Assembly (NCBI RefSeq): GCF_000337035.1
Contig: NZ_AOJL01000061.1
Span: forward strand, 6,987-66,019
Reading direction: 5' to 3'
Source of the DNA: Halorubrum coriense DSM 10284
Lineage (GTDB): Archaea; Halobacteriota; Halobacteria; Halobacteriales; Haloferacaceae
Length of the DNA: 59,033 nucleotides
A program made the translations under genes and the position numbers. The notes beneath the pieces are model-generated. The model did no database searches and had not been told where the DNA came from. It saw only the letters and a list, made by a program, of their open reading frames with translations. Position 1 is the first letter of the stretch. Every line of letters begins with the position of its first letter. Below, piece after piece: positions 1 to 8,675 of the stretch.

Positions 1-258
1 GAGTGGGACACCTCGAGAACGTGTTCACGGTGTGGAGACGACGCGAAATCGAACCGTGTCGAGCGTGGCCTGTACGTCTGCTCGTCGTGCGAGTTGGTAG
101 CCAACGCGGATTGTAACGGGGCGGAGAATATGCGTCAGAAGATAACTCCGAGTCCTCACGGCGAGGATAGGAGTACCGGCTGTGTGGCACAGCCATCGAC
201 ACACCTGTTCGACCGCGAGAGCGGGAGATTTCACACGAGAGAACAAGTCGTGTCGTAG
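1..258 (+). CDS. tnpB: TnpB RNA-guided nuclease, C-terminal part (cut by window edge)
   Basis: Frame 1 is open from the first base to a TAG at 256-258 and encodes the last 85 residues of an IS605/IS1341-type TnpB. Visible are the zinc-ribbon pair CSRCGDD and CSSCELV, followed by NADCNGAENM, which carries the third RuvC aspartate. The tail is nearly identical to that of the complete TnpB at 34851-36101, so both belong to one haloarchaeal subfamily. TnpB is a transposon-encoded RNA-guided DNA nuclease. The N-terminal part and the element's left end lie outside the window. Confidence 0.9.
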   Translation, partial: EWDTSRTCSRCGDDAKSNRVERGLYVCSSCELVANADCNGAENMRQKITPSPHGEDRSTGCVAQPSTHLFDRESGRFHTREQVVS

Positions 259-320
259 ACCAGCAAATATCCCACCTGCGGCACGGGAAGCCTCGCCGTT
301 TATGACGAGGAGGATGTCAC
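259..320 (+). mobile_element. Right end of IS605-type element (guide-RNA scaffold hairpin)
   Basis: After the tnpB stop come GGGAAGCCTCG, a short loop, and CGAGGAGGATGTCAC. The same hairpin plus the terminal GAGGATGTCAC recurs at the right ends near 25875, 34790 (minus) and 56905, which defines the element boundary at 320. In this family the right end is the 3' scaffold of the omega RNA and the flank beyond it acts as guide; I infer that here. The terminus also supplies the stop codon of the convergent gene at 317-1336. Confidence 0.75.
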
Positions 321-1336
321 TGCTCGTTAATCATGGAGCGGGCAGCGGACTGGATATTTTCTGCCGTCTTTGATCCGATCTGATATACGTCGGTCAACTC
401 TTCCTGAGACGCTTGTGTAATATCATACGGGGTTTGATACCCAGACTCAGCAAGAAAGTACGCCTGTTGCCCGGTAACAACATCGATATCAGCGACACTT
501 GGCCCGTACAGTACTCGGAGCTTTGGGAGCGCTTCGGAGGCTGGGACACCTGAAGCCGCAAGTGACGAGAGAGCAGGGTCAAATACTGATTCTGAAACTC
601 CAGTCTGGTCACGAAGCCGCTCAGCGGCAGGTTTCGCTCTCCCAACGAGTTCACGAGCTCCCTCGATAGCCACACCAGTAATTCCTTCGGAGATTCCGTT
701 AATATCGGAAAGATACCCAGGTCGAGAGTCCGCCAGCTCTTCGAGAGACGCCACGCCCGCCTCCGCGAATTTGCCCGCCCTCTGTGGTCCAATACCTTGA
801 ATGCGCTCTAGTTCAGAGAGAATTTCTGCTTTAGACCGCTCCGGTTTTTCTGACTCTGTGACCTTTCCCTCCGGATTCGAAGCTTGGGGAACCGGGCTCG
901 TATTTTCACTAGGTTTCAGTGAATCCGGAAGAGAGGGAAGATCGACGATTTGGAGGTCATCCGAAGAGACGTCATCAGCGATCGGGGAATTTTCCAGAGC
1001 GGATTGGACGCGTTTACCGTTTCGTTCAGCGATGTTGGACTCGGTAACGTACGAGACTAGTGCCGATCGCTCGCGAGAACTGAGCATCCCGCTGGATGGG
1101 AGATCACCAATAACAGCATCCACGTCGCGTTGGTTCGGAAACCACGCGTCCCCCATGGCTACGAAGAACGGAACGAATGGCTCAGGAACGGTGTCTCGTT
1201 CAGTGAGCCCCAACTTGTCCGTAAGCACGACAACGGCCCTATCATCTAGTGACAATTGGTACCGCCCACCGGGGAGAGAGATCTCCAGTTTTAATCGATC
1301 GACCGAATCGCGAATCAGCCTCGTCGGTTGGCGCAT
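317..1336 (-). CDS. Helix-hairpin-helix protein of unknown function
   Basis: 339 aa. The N-terminal ~110 residues are a globular domain I do not recognise. Residues ~120-170 are a Ser/Pro/Glu-rich linker. The C-terminal ~165 residues hold two helix-hairpin-helix DNA-binding units: LERIQGIGPQRAGKFAEAG and, near the end, a unit with VYQIGSKTAENI. The spacing GYQTPYDIT...EELTDV..IG parallels GFETPADVT...ESLTEA..VG in the neighbouring RecQ-like protein, so the two proteins share the same module. The start is ATG at 1336. The TGA stop at 317-319 lies inside the inserted IS terminus, so the native C-terminus is probably altered. Role unknown; a DNA-structure-binding partner of the helicase is a reasonable inference. 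Confidence 0.75.
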   Translation of the reverse strand: MRQPTRLIRDSVDRLKLEISLPGGRYQLSLDDRAVVVLTDKLGLTERDTVPEPFVPFFVAMGDAWFPNQRDVDAVIGDLPSSGMLSSRERSALVSYVTESNIAERNGKRVQSALENSPIADDVSSDDLQIVDLPSLPDSLKPSENTSPVPQASNPEGKVTESEKPERSKAEILSELERIQGIGPQRAGKFAEAGVASLEELADSRPGYLSDINGISEGITGVAIEGARELVGRAKPAAERLRDQTGVSESVFDPALSSLAASGVPASEALPKLRVLYGPSVADIDVVTGQQAYFLAESGYQTPYDITQASQEELTDVYQIGSKTAENIQSAARSMINEQ

Positions 1337-1608
1337 GTTACTCCGTTTTCCTCACACATGATAAGGATTCGACTAGAAGAAAAGCAGACATGTTCTGTGT
1401 AGTAGCTAGATAACTAAAGGACCCAATGCCATATGACAACTGATAGATCGTCACCAAATTCTGACAATGAAGAGCTTATTGAGATATTCGGGAAGGTAGC
1501 AGCCTAATCCGTGCGGTATCTGTTACTTGGCTAGGGGATCGAATTCTTCAGTATGGACGCTAATACACCTCTTCTCCGAGTAAACGCTTCCCAGAGTTGA
1601 ACCGGTTC

Positions 1609-1965
1609 TCAAATTTCTGCTAAGGCAAATGGGTATACTGGCCCACTGCCGGCGTCACGGAGCATAAACGCCGCTCCAGTAAATGTCCAGCGTGAGTCGA
1701 CAATGTCGTTAACAACTAACACTGGACCTGCCCGAACACTACCAGCAGCGGTCATAGTACCCTCAACGTTCCACCGCTTCTGATACGAGTTGGCCAACTC
1801 TTTTCGAGGTTGTACCGACTTGGTTTGCTCCAATGCCTCGATGTAGGGTAGATCCAAGTTCGCTGCTATCTGCTGGGCAAGATCTGCGATCTGACCGGTT
1901 TTATCCCAAATAGGAACTGAGGTTACCCACGCCGGCGCGGGTGACGGACTCCACTCACCATACAG
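1609..1965 (-). pseudogene. Phosphoribosyltransferase-like domain detached from RecQ-like helicase
   Basis: Directly downstream of the helicase stop, and in the same reading frame, 118 codons remain open: LYGEWSPSPAPAWVTSVPIW, then DKTGQIADLAQQIA, PRKELANSYQKRWNVEG, GPVLVVNDIVDSRWTFTG and GSGPVYPFALAEI, ending in TGA at 1609. This matches the C-terminal PRT-like domain known from RecQ-type helicases of actinobacteria and others (pattern VLLVDD-VDSGWT). Separation from the helicase by one TAA at 1966-1968 points to a nonsense mutation, unless there is readthrough or internal initiation. An ATG exists at 1857, but it would cut the domain in half. Confidence 0.75.
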
Positions 1966-4584
1966 TTATACAGCAGCTGAGATGAGATCGGCGTGATACT
2001 GGCCAGTACCTCGTTGTTCTCTTACACGTGTTCCCCAACCAGGGTCATCTAGTGTCGCCAGCACAAGGCCATGTTCCATGTTCCGGTCATCATCGATCAC
2101 AGAGCGCCCGCCATCTTGCTTTGGCAGGTAGTATCGCGACGATATCTCACCAGTTGATGCGCCCTTATAATGATCAACCGCTACATCGACCAGTTCACCC
2201 TTTTCGATAGTCGATGGAACAAACCCACCAACACAATTGGCACGCTGTCCGCAGTCCCTCTCAAGTGATCCGTCTAACTCATTATCGATGAACCGAGTGA
2301 GACACGTATCAGTCGCTGCAAACTCTTGGATTCGCTCTAATTCTTCCCACCGGTGCTGTGTAACTGACTCAATACGATCGTGATCGTAAGGCCAGTCTTT
2401 GGTGGTCCGCTCATACCCGTTTTCTCCTTTGTAGATCGCATTCTCAACCCGCAGGATGTTGAGACAAGTATCCGCAGCGCCCCACCCAATGTTGACGTGT
2501 TTAAGAAGTTCGTATTTATGGAGTTGGGTGTTGCTGGCTTCGAGTATCTCAAGCACTTCTTGGAAGGCTTCTGGTTCGGGGAAGGCTTGTTCAATAAAGT
2601 ACTCAGCCACCTCGTCATCGCTTTCGCCACTCAGCATAACTGCCTTCGCGTCATCGAGCGCACGCCCAGCTCGCCCAATCTCCTGATAGTATCGGATGAG
2701 GTTCGGCGGCCGTTGGAAGTGGATCACCCAGCCTAAATCGGGTTTGTTGAACCCCATCTCGAGTGCGTTTGTGGCGACGAGCCCGTCAACCTCATTCTCC
2801 ATCAACTGGGATTCAAGCTCCCGACGGCGATCTCCGTCAAGACGGCCATAATATGGCTCGACGCCGTGACCAAACTGTTGGAGCCACTCAGCGACAAGGT
2901 CGACTTCATCAGTCGTCAGGCAGTAAATGATCCCAGAACCATCGAAGGAAGCAACATTCTCAGCAAGCCAAGCAAGCCGCTCAGCCTTTGAGTCCATCTC
3001 AATGGTTTGAATTCGGAGTGAATCTCGAACCAACTCTCCGCGGATCGCATCAAGATCTGGCACCTGTGTTGTGATGTCGTCAACGACGCGATCGTTTGCA
3101 GTGGCCGTCGTTGCTGCCACCGGAATATGTCCCGGTAACTCATTGAGGATACGGCGAATCCGACGGTAGTCAGGCCGGAAATCATGGCCCCAGTCTGAGA
3201 TACAGTGAGCCTCGTCAACGACAAGCAGTCCAAACTCCTCGTTCATCTCTAAGAGAACTTCCTGTTGGAACTGTGAATTTGCGAGTCGCTCTGGCGAGAT
3301 GAGGAGGACGTCACAGTCACCTTCGACGATGGCGGTCTTTGCCTCGTCCCATTCATCGGTGTTGTTGGAGTTAATAGTCCACGCGGAGAGCCCAAGCTGA
3401 TCTTCTGCGTCTTGGACTTGGTTGTGCATCAATGACAACAATGGGCTGATGATGAGTGTCGGGCCAGCCCCCTGTGCTCGGCGGAGTTTGGTGGCAGTGA
3501 AGTAGACCGTACTTTTACCCCACCCAGTCCGCTGGACTAGTAACAACCGATCGTTGTCATTGACAAGTCGATCAATCGCCTCCCACTGTTGTGGACGAAA
3601 CTCCGCATCGGCACCGATGCTTCGTTCCAGTAGTTTCTGTGCTCGGGCTTTCGGTACCCGTCCTGTATCGCCTGAGTTGGCGTGATCAGCAACACCCTCT
3701 CCATCTGGGTGGGCAGTCGACTCAGCTACTGGTGTGTCAGGGTTCGGTTTGGACTGGATGGTGGGGTCTTCGGACTGTGTTGGATCCCCTGTGGTCTTAC
3801 CGTCAGATTCAGGCGTAGACTGTGTCTCGCTAGGGTCACCAACAGCAACCGTCTGGCCCTGTGTCGACGTGTCACTTGATTCGGTCCAGTCATCAACAGC
3901 TTCACCAAGAGACACTGCCATGCTGTCGCCAACGTACTGGGCTTCAGTGAGTGACTCAACAGACGCAGCGGTGACGTCAGCTGGTGTTTCAAATCCCTCC
4001 ACACTCAGCATATGATAGTATTTGATTGAGTAGCCGCCGTCTTGAAGAGCTTCAGCTAGTCGTGCTGGCTCGAACCACTCAATGAGTGATCCGACAGCTT
4101 CCTTTGACAACACTCCGGCAGGTGCGAGGTTACCATACGCTGTAGCAACCTCGCTACGGGGGACATCCAGACCATCTACAAGGTTCGCCAGTAGTGTTCC
4201 ATTGGTCTCGGATGCTTCATTGGCGACTGCCCAGACACGTCGACAGGTTCGTTCTCTAAGTTGTGTCGAGCCAATCAGAGTGGGCAGCGACGCTGATACA
4301 ATATCGTTTACGTGCTCATAGCCAGCATCAGAGAGTTTCCCAGCAAGCGTGGGACCGACGCCAGCAAGGTCTGTCACATCTACTCCTTGTTCTGTCAAGT
4401 TGTCAGCTTCTGCTGTCTCAGAAGTGTGATCAAGCATCGCTGTACGGAACTCGGAGGAGTTCTGATACCCGACAGCCGACCACGAATGAGCAGAATCAGT
4501 TTCATTGGTCATGTGGCGGATTACTTGACTCAGCGTATCTTCGTATTCACAACTAGAAACGGGGCACGAGAACGACTTTGCCAT
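1966..4584 (-). CDS. RecQ-like superfamily 2 helicase with N-terminal zinc finger and HhH domain
   Basis: About 872 aa. The order is: a C2H2-like finger (CPVSSC...H) at the N-terminus; an HhH unit (TDLAGVGPTLAGKL) near residue 75; a second HhH-like segment near 205-230; an acidic Ser/Thr-rich linker to ~310; then the RecQ helicase core. Walker A is RTGWGKST (~355), motif II is VVDEAHCISDWGHDFRPDY (~460), and motif VI is YYQEIGRAGR. The C-terminal PRT-like domain seen in relatives is cut off by TAA at 1966. I chose ATG 4584 over TTG 4602 because a TATA-like box sits about 24 bp upstream, fitting a leaderless transcript. Predicted ATP-dependent 3'-5' DNA unwinding; the biological role (repair or defence) is inferred only. 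Confidence 0.88.
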   Translation of the reverse strand: MAKSFSCPVSSCEYEDTLSQVIRHMTNETDSAHSWSAVGYQNSSEFRTAMLDHTSETAEADNLTEQGVDVTDLAGVGPTLAGKLSDAGYEHVNDIVSASLPTLIGSTQLRERTCRRVWAVANEASETNGTLLANLVDGLDVPRSEVATAYGNLAPAGVLSKEAVGSLIEWFEPARLAEALQDGGYSIKYYHMLSVEGFETPADVTAASVESLTEAQYVGDSMAVSLGEAVDDWTESSDTSTQGQTVAVGDPSETQSTPESDGKTTGDPTQSEDPTIQSKPNPDTPVAESTAHPDGEGVADHANSGDTGRVPKARAQKLLERSIGADAEFRPQQWEAIDRLVNDNDRLLLVQRTGWGKSTVYFTATKLRRAQGAGPTLIISPLLSLMHNQVQDAEDQLGLSAWTINSNNTDEWDEAKTAIVEGDCDVLLISPERLANSQFQQEVLLEMNEEFGLLVVDEAHCISDWGHDFRPDYRRIRRILNELPGHIPVAATTATANDRVVDDITTQVPDLDAIRGELVRDSLRIQTIEMDSKAERLAWLAENVASFDGSGIIYCLTTDEVDLVAEWLQQFGHGVEPYYGRLDGDRRRELESQLMENEVDGLVATNALEMGFNKPDLGWVIHFQRPPNLIRYYQEIGRAGRALDDAKAVMLSGESDDEVAEYFIEQAFPEPEAFQEVLEILEASNTQLHKYELLKHVNIGWGAADTCLNILRVENAIYKGENGYERTTKDWPYDHDRIESVTQHRWEELERIQEFAATDTCLTRFIDNELDGSLERDCGQRANCVGGFVPSTIEKGELVDVAVDHYKGASTGEISSRYYLPKQDGGRSVIDDDRNMEHGLVLATLDDPGWGTRVREQRGTGQYHADLISAAV

Positions 4585-4603
4585 TGGTATCTCTACTAGC
4601 AAG

Positions 4604-4610
4604 TATATGT
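4604..4610 (-). promoter_or_regulatory. TATA-like box for the RecQ-like gene
   Basis: On the minus strand ACATATACTT lies about 20-26 bp before ATG 4584, the usual haloarchaeal distance for a leaderless promoter. This also decides the start codon. Confidence 0.45.
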
Positions 4611-4749
4611 CTCATGACTTATCATTCTCGCCCAAAAGCAAAGATCGAGCATCCAATAGACCACGAAATATTTCGCTTATCGAACTGGTGTCCGGCTGAA
4701 CAGATCCTACCACCTACGTTTTTCTAGAAGACTCGTTGTTGAGTTACAC

Positions 4750-5688
4750 ATGGATTCAGACCGAGCCCGTGGAATCCTCTTCGGGTTGGCCTGCGGGGAT
4801 GCGCTTGGTCGACCAGTTGAGTTCTCGTCGGGAGCCACAATTGCGTCTGACCACGGCCAACTTGACGAGATGGTCGGCCACGGCACATGGAATCAACCGG
4901 CAGGAACGGTCACGGATGATACCGAACAGGCTCTCTGTATTGCCCGCAGCCTTGTCGAACAGCGAACATTCGACCCAGCAGATATCGCGTCTCGGTTCGT
5001 TGATTGGTACGATACTAACCCATTCGACATCGGCCGAATGACTCTAAAATCGCTGAGTCGGCTCAAACATGGTGACGACTGGAGCGAAGCCGGCCAACAC
5101 GTCTGGGAGGATAGCCCAGAGGGCCAAAACGCAGGCAACGGGAGTGTGATGCGGTGTTCACCGCTCGCAATACCATACGCAACTAACTGGGAGCAACTGG
5201 TCAGGGTGAGTCGACAATCCTCATACATCACGCACGCAGATCCACGGTGTACCTACGGGTGTGCCGTATTGAATCTCACACTTGCCGGTCTCCTTGTAGA
5301 CACGGACACGCCGCTTCGAGATGCGCTCCGTTACGTCGACGCAGATGCCCCTGACGAATTGATTACCGCGCTTGATGCGCTGACAGGTAATGAAACGCCC
5401 GGCCGACTAGAGACATCAGGCTACGTTATCCATTCACTCCAGACAGCACTCCACGACGGATTGGAGGCTACAGACGCTGAAGAAGCAATCATCACCGCGG
5501 TTAACCGAGGAGGAGATACTGACACGATTGGGGCGATTACAGGAGCCATCGCAGGAGCCCGGTTTGGGGCATCTCAGCTCCCTGACCGGTGGCTTTCAGG
5601 CATTGATGAAGTAAACGAGCTTGAATCACTAGCAGTGAAACTAGAAGAAACGGCTCTGTTGAATTCCTCAGGAAATGACACATTCTGA
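4750..5688 (+). CDS. ADP-ribosylglycohydrolase family protein (DraG-like)
   Basis: 312 aa, the usual family length. The dinuclear-metal motifs are present: GLACGDALGRPVEF (~12-25), TVTDDTEQAL (~53-61) and NRGGDTDTIGAITGAIAG (~254-271). The family removes ADP-ribose from proteins or nucleic acids. It sits between DNA helicase genes in an accessory island, so it could reverse an ADP-ribosylation made during defence or repair; no ADP-ribosyltransferase is visible nearby. The last ~12 codons (TALLNSSGNDTF) and the stop are read from a solo IS end (GGCTCTGTTGAATTCC...), so the original C-terminus was probably replaced. The catalytic core is complete. Confidence 0.92.
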   Translation: MDSDRARGILFGLACGDALGRPVEFSSGATIASDHGQLDEMVGHGTWNQPAGTVTDDTEQALCIARSLVEQRTFDPADIASRFVDWYDTNPFDIGRMTLKSLSRLKHGDDWSEAGQHVWEDSPEGQNAGNGSVMRCSPLAIPYATNWEQLVRVSRQSSYITHADPRCTYGCAVLNLTLAGLLVDTDTPLRDALRYVDADAPDELITALDALTGNETPGRLETSGYVIHSLQTALHDGLEATDAEEAIITAVNRGGDTDTIGAITGAIAGARFGASQLPDRWLSGIDEVNELESLAVKLEETALLNSSGNDTF

Positions 5689-5712
5689 CCTGGATGTGGT
5701 CAATACAGGCAA
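5653..5712 (+). repeat. Solo IS terminus, type A
   Basis: GGCTCTGTTGAATTCCTCAG followed by GAAATGACACATTCTGACCT and GGATGTGGTCAATACAGG. Near-identical copies lie at 21365 and 58675. No transposase follows. It overlaps the 3' end of the ADP-ribosylglycohydrolase gene. Confidence 0.7.
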
Positions 5713-5772
5713 AGGAGTGACTGACGGACAGAATACAGACATATTTATCATTATTCTGTATCTATTTTCATT

Positions 5773-5981
5773 ATGACCGTTAATGAAACTCTTTCTGCCG
5801 TGGGAAACTCGGAGGTCTCGTTGCTAAACGCAGTTTCAATCATTATTGCTACTGCCCCGTTTGGATACCTATTCGGGTTTTATTCACAGTTCATATCGTT
5901 TCCTCAGAGACGCTCGCTGTGTGGCTAACGACTGTCACGTTCGCCGTTCTGGGCTTAATCGTCTGGTCGGTTCGGTCTTGA
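5773..5981 (+). pseudogene. Frameshifted small two-TM membrane protein
   Basis: ATG at 5773 opens MTVNETLSAVGNSEVSLLNA with a hydrophobic stretch (VSIIIATAPFGYLFGF) and runs into TAA at 5926-5928. In another frame the reading continues VSSETLAVWLTTVTFAVLGL and IVWSVRS to TGA at 5979-5981, giving a second hydrophobic helix. A one-base shift near TTCATATCGTTTCC joins the two halves into a plausible ~68-aa two-helix protein of a type common in haloarchaea. I do not recognise a function. A solo IS end follows immediately. Confidence 0.55.
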
Positions 5982-5984
5982 GTC

Positions 5985-6063
5985 AGACTGCTCAGTTCGC
6001 ACTCTTCAGCGATCAGTTGTTTCAGGAAGAACCTATCTGAAGAAGAGGATTTCAACAGAGCCG
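5985..6063 (-). repeat. Solo IS terminus, type B
   Basis: Read on the minus strand: CGGCTCTGTTGAAATCCTCT, then TCTTCAGATAGG, then a stretch coding SLKQLIAEECEL. Related copies lie at 12305, 37155 and 50157. The coding part looks like a transposase N-terminus, but the rest of the gene is missing. Confidence 0.65.
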
Positions 6064-6177
6064 AAGAAACAGAATTGTGACGCCTTCTTCGCCGCAAACG
6101 GTGAGGAGAGTGCCACTACGACACAATCGATACAGACCAGAGACTCGGGGCCAAATCAATAAGAAACAGGACTGAAA

Positions 6178-8403
6178 CTAGAGAAAATCGTCTAATCCGG
6201 TGTCCACTAAGTCGGCCGTATCCTCCTCAAGCTCATGATCTAAGTCTCTGGTATCAGGGACGTTGAACGAGATCGTCGGCTGTTCGTCCTGTACTTCTTC
6301 TAGTACTGCTTCGACCTCACTGTGGAACGCTGATTCAGGAGTCGTGCCGGTCACGGTACACCATGCACGTGACCGCGTCAAGGCTACGAAGAGCTCATTC
6401 CGCCGGTGTAACTCGGATCCACGCCACGTTTCCTCCATGGTTGAATCAGCACCCATGACGTATATCGAAGCTGCTTCATTCCCTTTTGCTCGGTTGATTC
6501 CGGACAACGTCACCTCTCCAGGCCGCTCAAACTCTTTATCATCATTAGCTGTTGATGAGTTCCTATCTGGCCACACGGCGTTCAATTCGATATCAAACGC
6601 ATTGAGTGAATGCGCCAGTTCTGATTCAACGAACTCCCGATTACTTTTTCCGCATCTCCGCTGACCGCTTAGTGGGATTACGAGTAGATCTTCGGGATCT
6701 AATCCTTTCTCGAAGATGTCCTTACGGATCTGCTCAGCGACCCATTCGATTTCATCTGCTTTGGAGGCGAACGATTGGTGTGTGAGATGCTTCTCAGGCG
6801 GGTAGTTGTCTTGGAGCGGATGTGGGGAGTTCTCCGGTGGTCTCGTTAGTATCGCTTCACTTCCGGTTTTACGGAAGTCCCCGTCAATGTCGTAGCCAAG
6901 GTTTTCCCAGCCATCTTGCCGCGTGATCATCTGGACCGGGCCATCGTCCCGCTTGAGTCCCATCCCCAGTGCGTGAGCACTCATAAGGAGAGGGCGAGGG
7001 GAGCGGTAGGCCTTCCGCATAATGTAGGTCTTCTGTGGACCGTTCTTATATGTCCCACTCAGATCTAACAGAACGTTACCGTCATCGTTGCTTCCGAACA
7101 GATTCTTTGGACTTGGTGCCTCCAAACTTCCGAGGTCTTGTGCCTCATCGTAAGCCCAAATAAGCCGATTATCGTCTGTGAGCGACTCTAGACACATGTT
7201 GAGGAACTTGGGACCGAAGTCTTGAGCTTCATCAACCAGAATCGCATCCCAGAGATTCGGAAGATGTTCTTTCGGTGCGTCGAGAACTTCCTGTGAGACT
7301 GCCTCAAGTTTATCTTCAACCTCTGGAAACGCCGACTTTGCATCTGGATAGGTTCGATAATCAACGCCCTCAACATTATTGACGACGCGATAGTAGACTC
7401 CATCTCCAGTTTGGACACCACCCCAGCCGTGGATGATATCGATCTCTGCGTCAGCCTCCGCAAGCTGTTCGCCACTAAACTGCTCATAATACCGCTCTGT
7501 GAGAGACGTAATGTGGTCGTAGAGACTCTTTGTGTTGAAAGTCAGCGCAATCCGGGGAGTTTCTACATCAGGTGCCCACTCATCTGGGTCACTGAGCATC
7601 CGCGCTGCTTTCATTGCGACAAGTACCGTTTTTCCTGATCCAGCGATGCCTCGAATCTGTTGTGGGCCAGGCGGAATCCGGAGGCCGATCTCTTGCTGTC
7701 GCATATCCAATTCGCGGATCCCAGTGGTCACCACGTCGTAATGCTCTCCCCGTGTAGTGGGGTCATCAGGTGGAGATCCGTGTGAACCGCTAATCGGCTG
7801 GCCACAGCTGAGGACAGCCCGAGCAGCATCGTACTGGTCTTCGCTCAACGGATCGAAGTTTGGGAGTTGATCAAGCCGTCCGCGGAGGGTTTGGGCACCC
7901 AACTCATCACCGGTAATTACTCTTGGGGCAGCTGGCCCGGTGAATCCCCGCTCTTCCCATTCGGACCGGTCAATGTTTGGAAGAGCGACAATTGGCGTCA
8001 TCGAGACAACGCACTGTCCGGCTGACCGGAGTTGTGACTCCCGCTGAAAATATGACTGGAGATGGTATCCTTGATCTCGTGCCTGCTCAAGTGGGCTCGC
8101 AGTTTTTTGAGTTACTCCATCCAGAATCCACGTATCTCCTTCAATTCGATCTATCTGGTCTATCGTGAATCCTTTACATTCTAGAATAACCAGCCCCATA
8201 TTCTCATGTAGCAGTACGAAATCCGGCTTACGATCGAACCGATTCCCACCCTTCTGAATGATGGGATATTGATGGTAGAGGACTCCATTCTCATCCTTAT
8301 CAAACGCTCGTTTGAGCCGATTCCAGAATTTGAGTTCTGCTTCGCCGCCAGGATCGGACTCAGAGACCGAAGAGGCAGACAGGTATTCCATGTGTGCCAA
8401 CAT
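6178..8403 (-). CDS. NERD nuclease domain - UvrD-type helicase fusion
   Basis: 741 aa. Residues ~20-130 form a NERD (nuclease-related) domain with the PD-(D/E)xK signature PDFVLLHEN...VILECKG (D61, E75, K77). An SF1 helicase follows: Walker A GIAGSGKTV (~252-260), FNTKSLYDHI, motif II ILVDEAQDFG (~390), and C-terminal RAKGNEAASIYVMGAD and ELFVALTRSRAWCTVTG motifs. The start is ATG 8403 (a second ATG is at 8391). It is divergent from the large UvrD helicase beginning at 8676, so a shared 272-bp promoter region is likely. NERD-helicase fusions are widespread in accessory islands and probably process DNA ends; which DNA they act on is not evident here. Confidence 0.9.
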   Translation of the reverse strand: MLAHMEYLSASSVSESDPGGEAELKFWNRLKRAFDKDENGVLYHQYPIIQKGGNRFDRKPDFVLLHENMGLVILECKGFTIDQIDRIEGDTWILDGVTQKTASPLEQARDQGYHLQSYFQRESQLRSAGQCVVSMTPIVALPNIDRSEWEERGFTGPAAPRVITGDELGAQTLRGRLDQLPNFDPLSEDQYDAARAVLSCGQPISGSHGSPPDDPTTRGEHYDVVTTGIRELDMRQQEIGLRIPPGPQQIRGIAGSGKTVLVAMKAARMLSDPDEWAPDVETPRIALTFNTKSLYDHITSLTERYYEQFSGEQLAEADAEIDIIHGWGGVQTGDGVYYRVVNNVEGVDYRTYPDAKSAFPEVEDKLEAVSQEVLDAPKEHLPNLWDAILVDEAQDFGPKFLNMCLESLTDDNRLIWAYDEAQDLGSLEAPSPKNLFGSNDDGNVLLDLSGTYKNGPQKTYIMRKAYRSPRPLLMSAHALGMGLKRDDGPVQMITRQDGWENLGYDIDGDFRKTGSEAILTRPPENSPHPLQDNYPPEKHLTHQSFASKADEIEWVAEQIRKDIFEKGLDPEDLLVIPLSGQRRCGKSNREFVESELAHSLNAFDIELNAVWPDRNSSTANDDKEFERPGEVTLSGINRAKGNEAASIYVMGADSTMEETWRGSELHRRNELFVALTRSRAWCTVTGTTPESAFHSEVEAVLEEVQDEQPTISFNVPDTRDLDHELEEDTADLVDTGLDDFL

Positions 8404-8675
8404 TATACGACATTTGATATATCTGACGAACTCCAGGATGGCGTTCCGCTACTTTTGATTGGAATTTCTAGCCCTAACTAGGTACACACTGATTTCACCC
8501 TCCAATTGCTCAATTGGAATCTAATATATCGGAATTTGTAAACAATAATTCGAGGATACATTTAGCGTTTATCTTAGGTGAGGATCCTACTACTTCGCTC
8601 CTTTCAAAAAATATACTATGCGTGATCTACACCAGTACTGTACCGGCTAAACAGATTGAAAATCCTCGGTTAACT

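Noticed and set aside
8514-8675. TTG start for the large UvrD helicase
   Set aside because: The added 54 residues do not look like a domain, and ATG 8676 is available.
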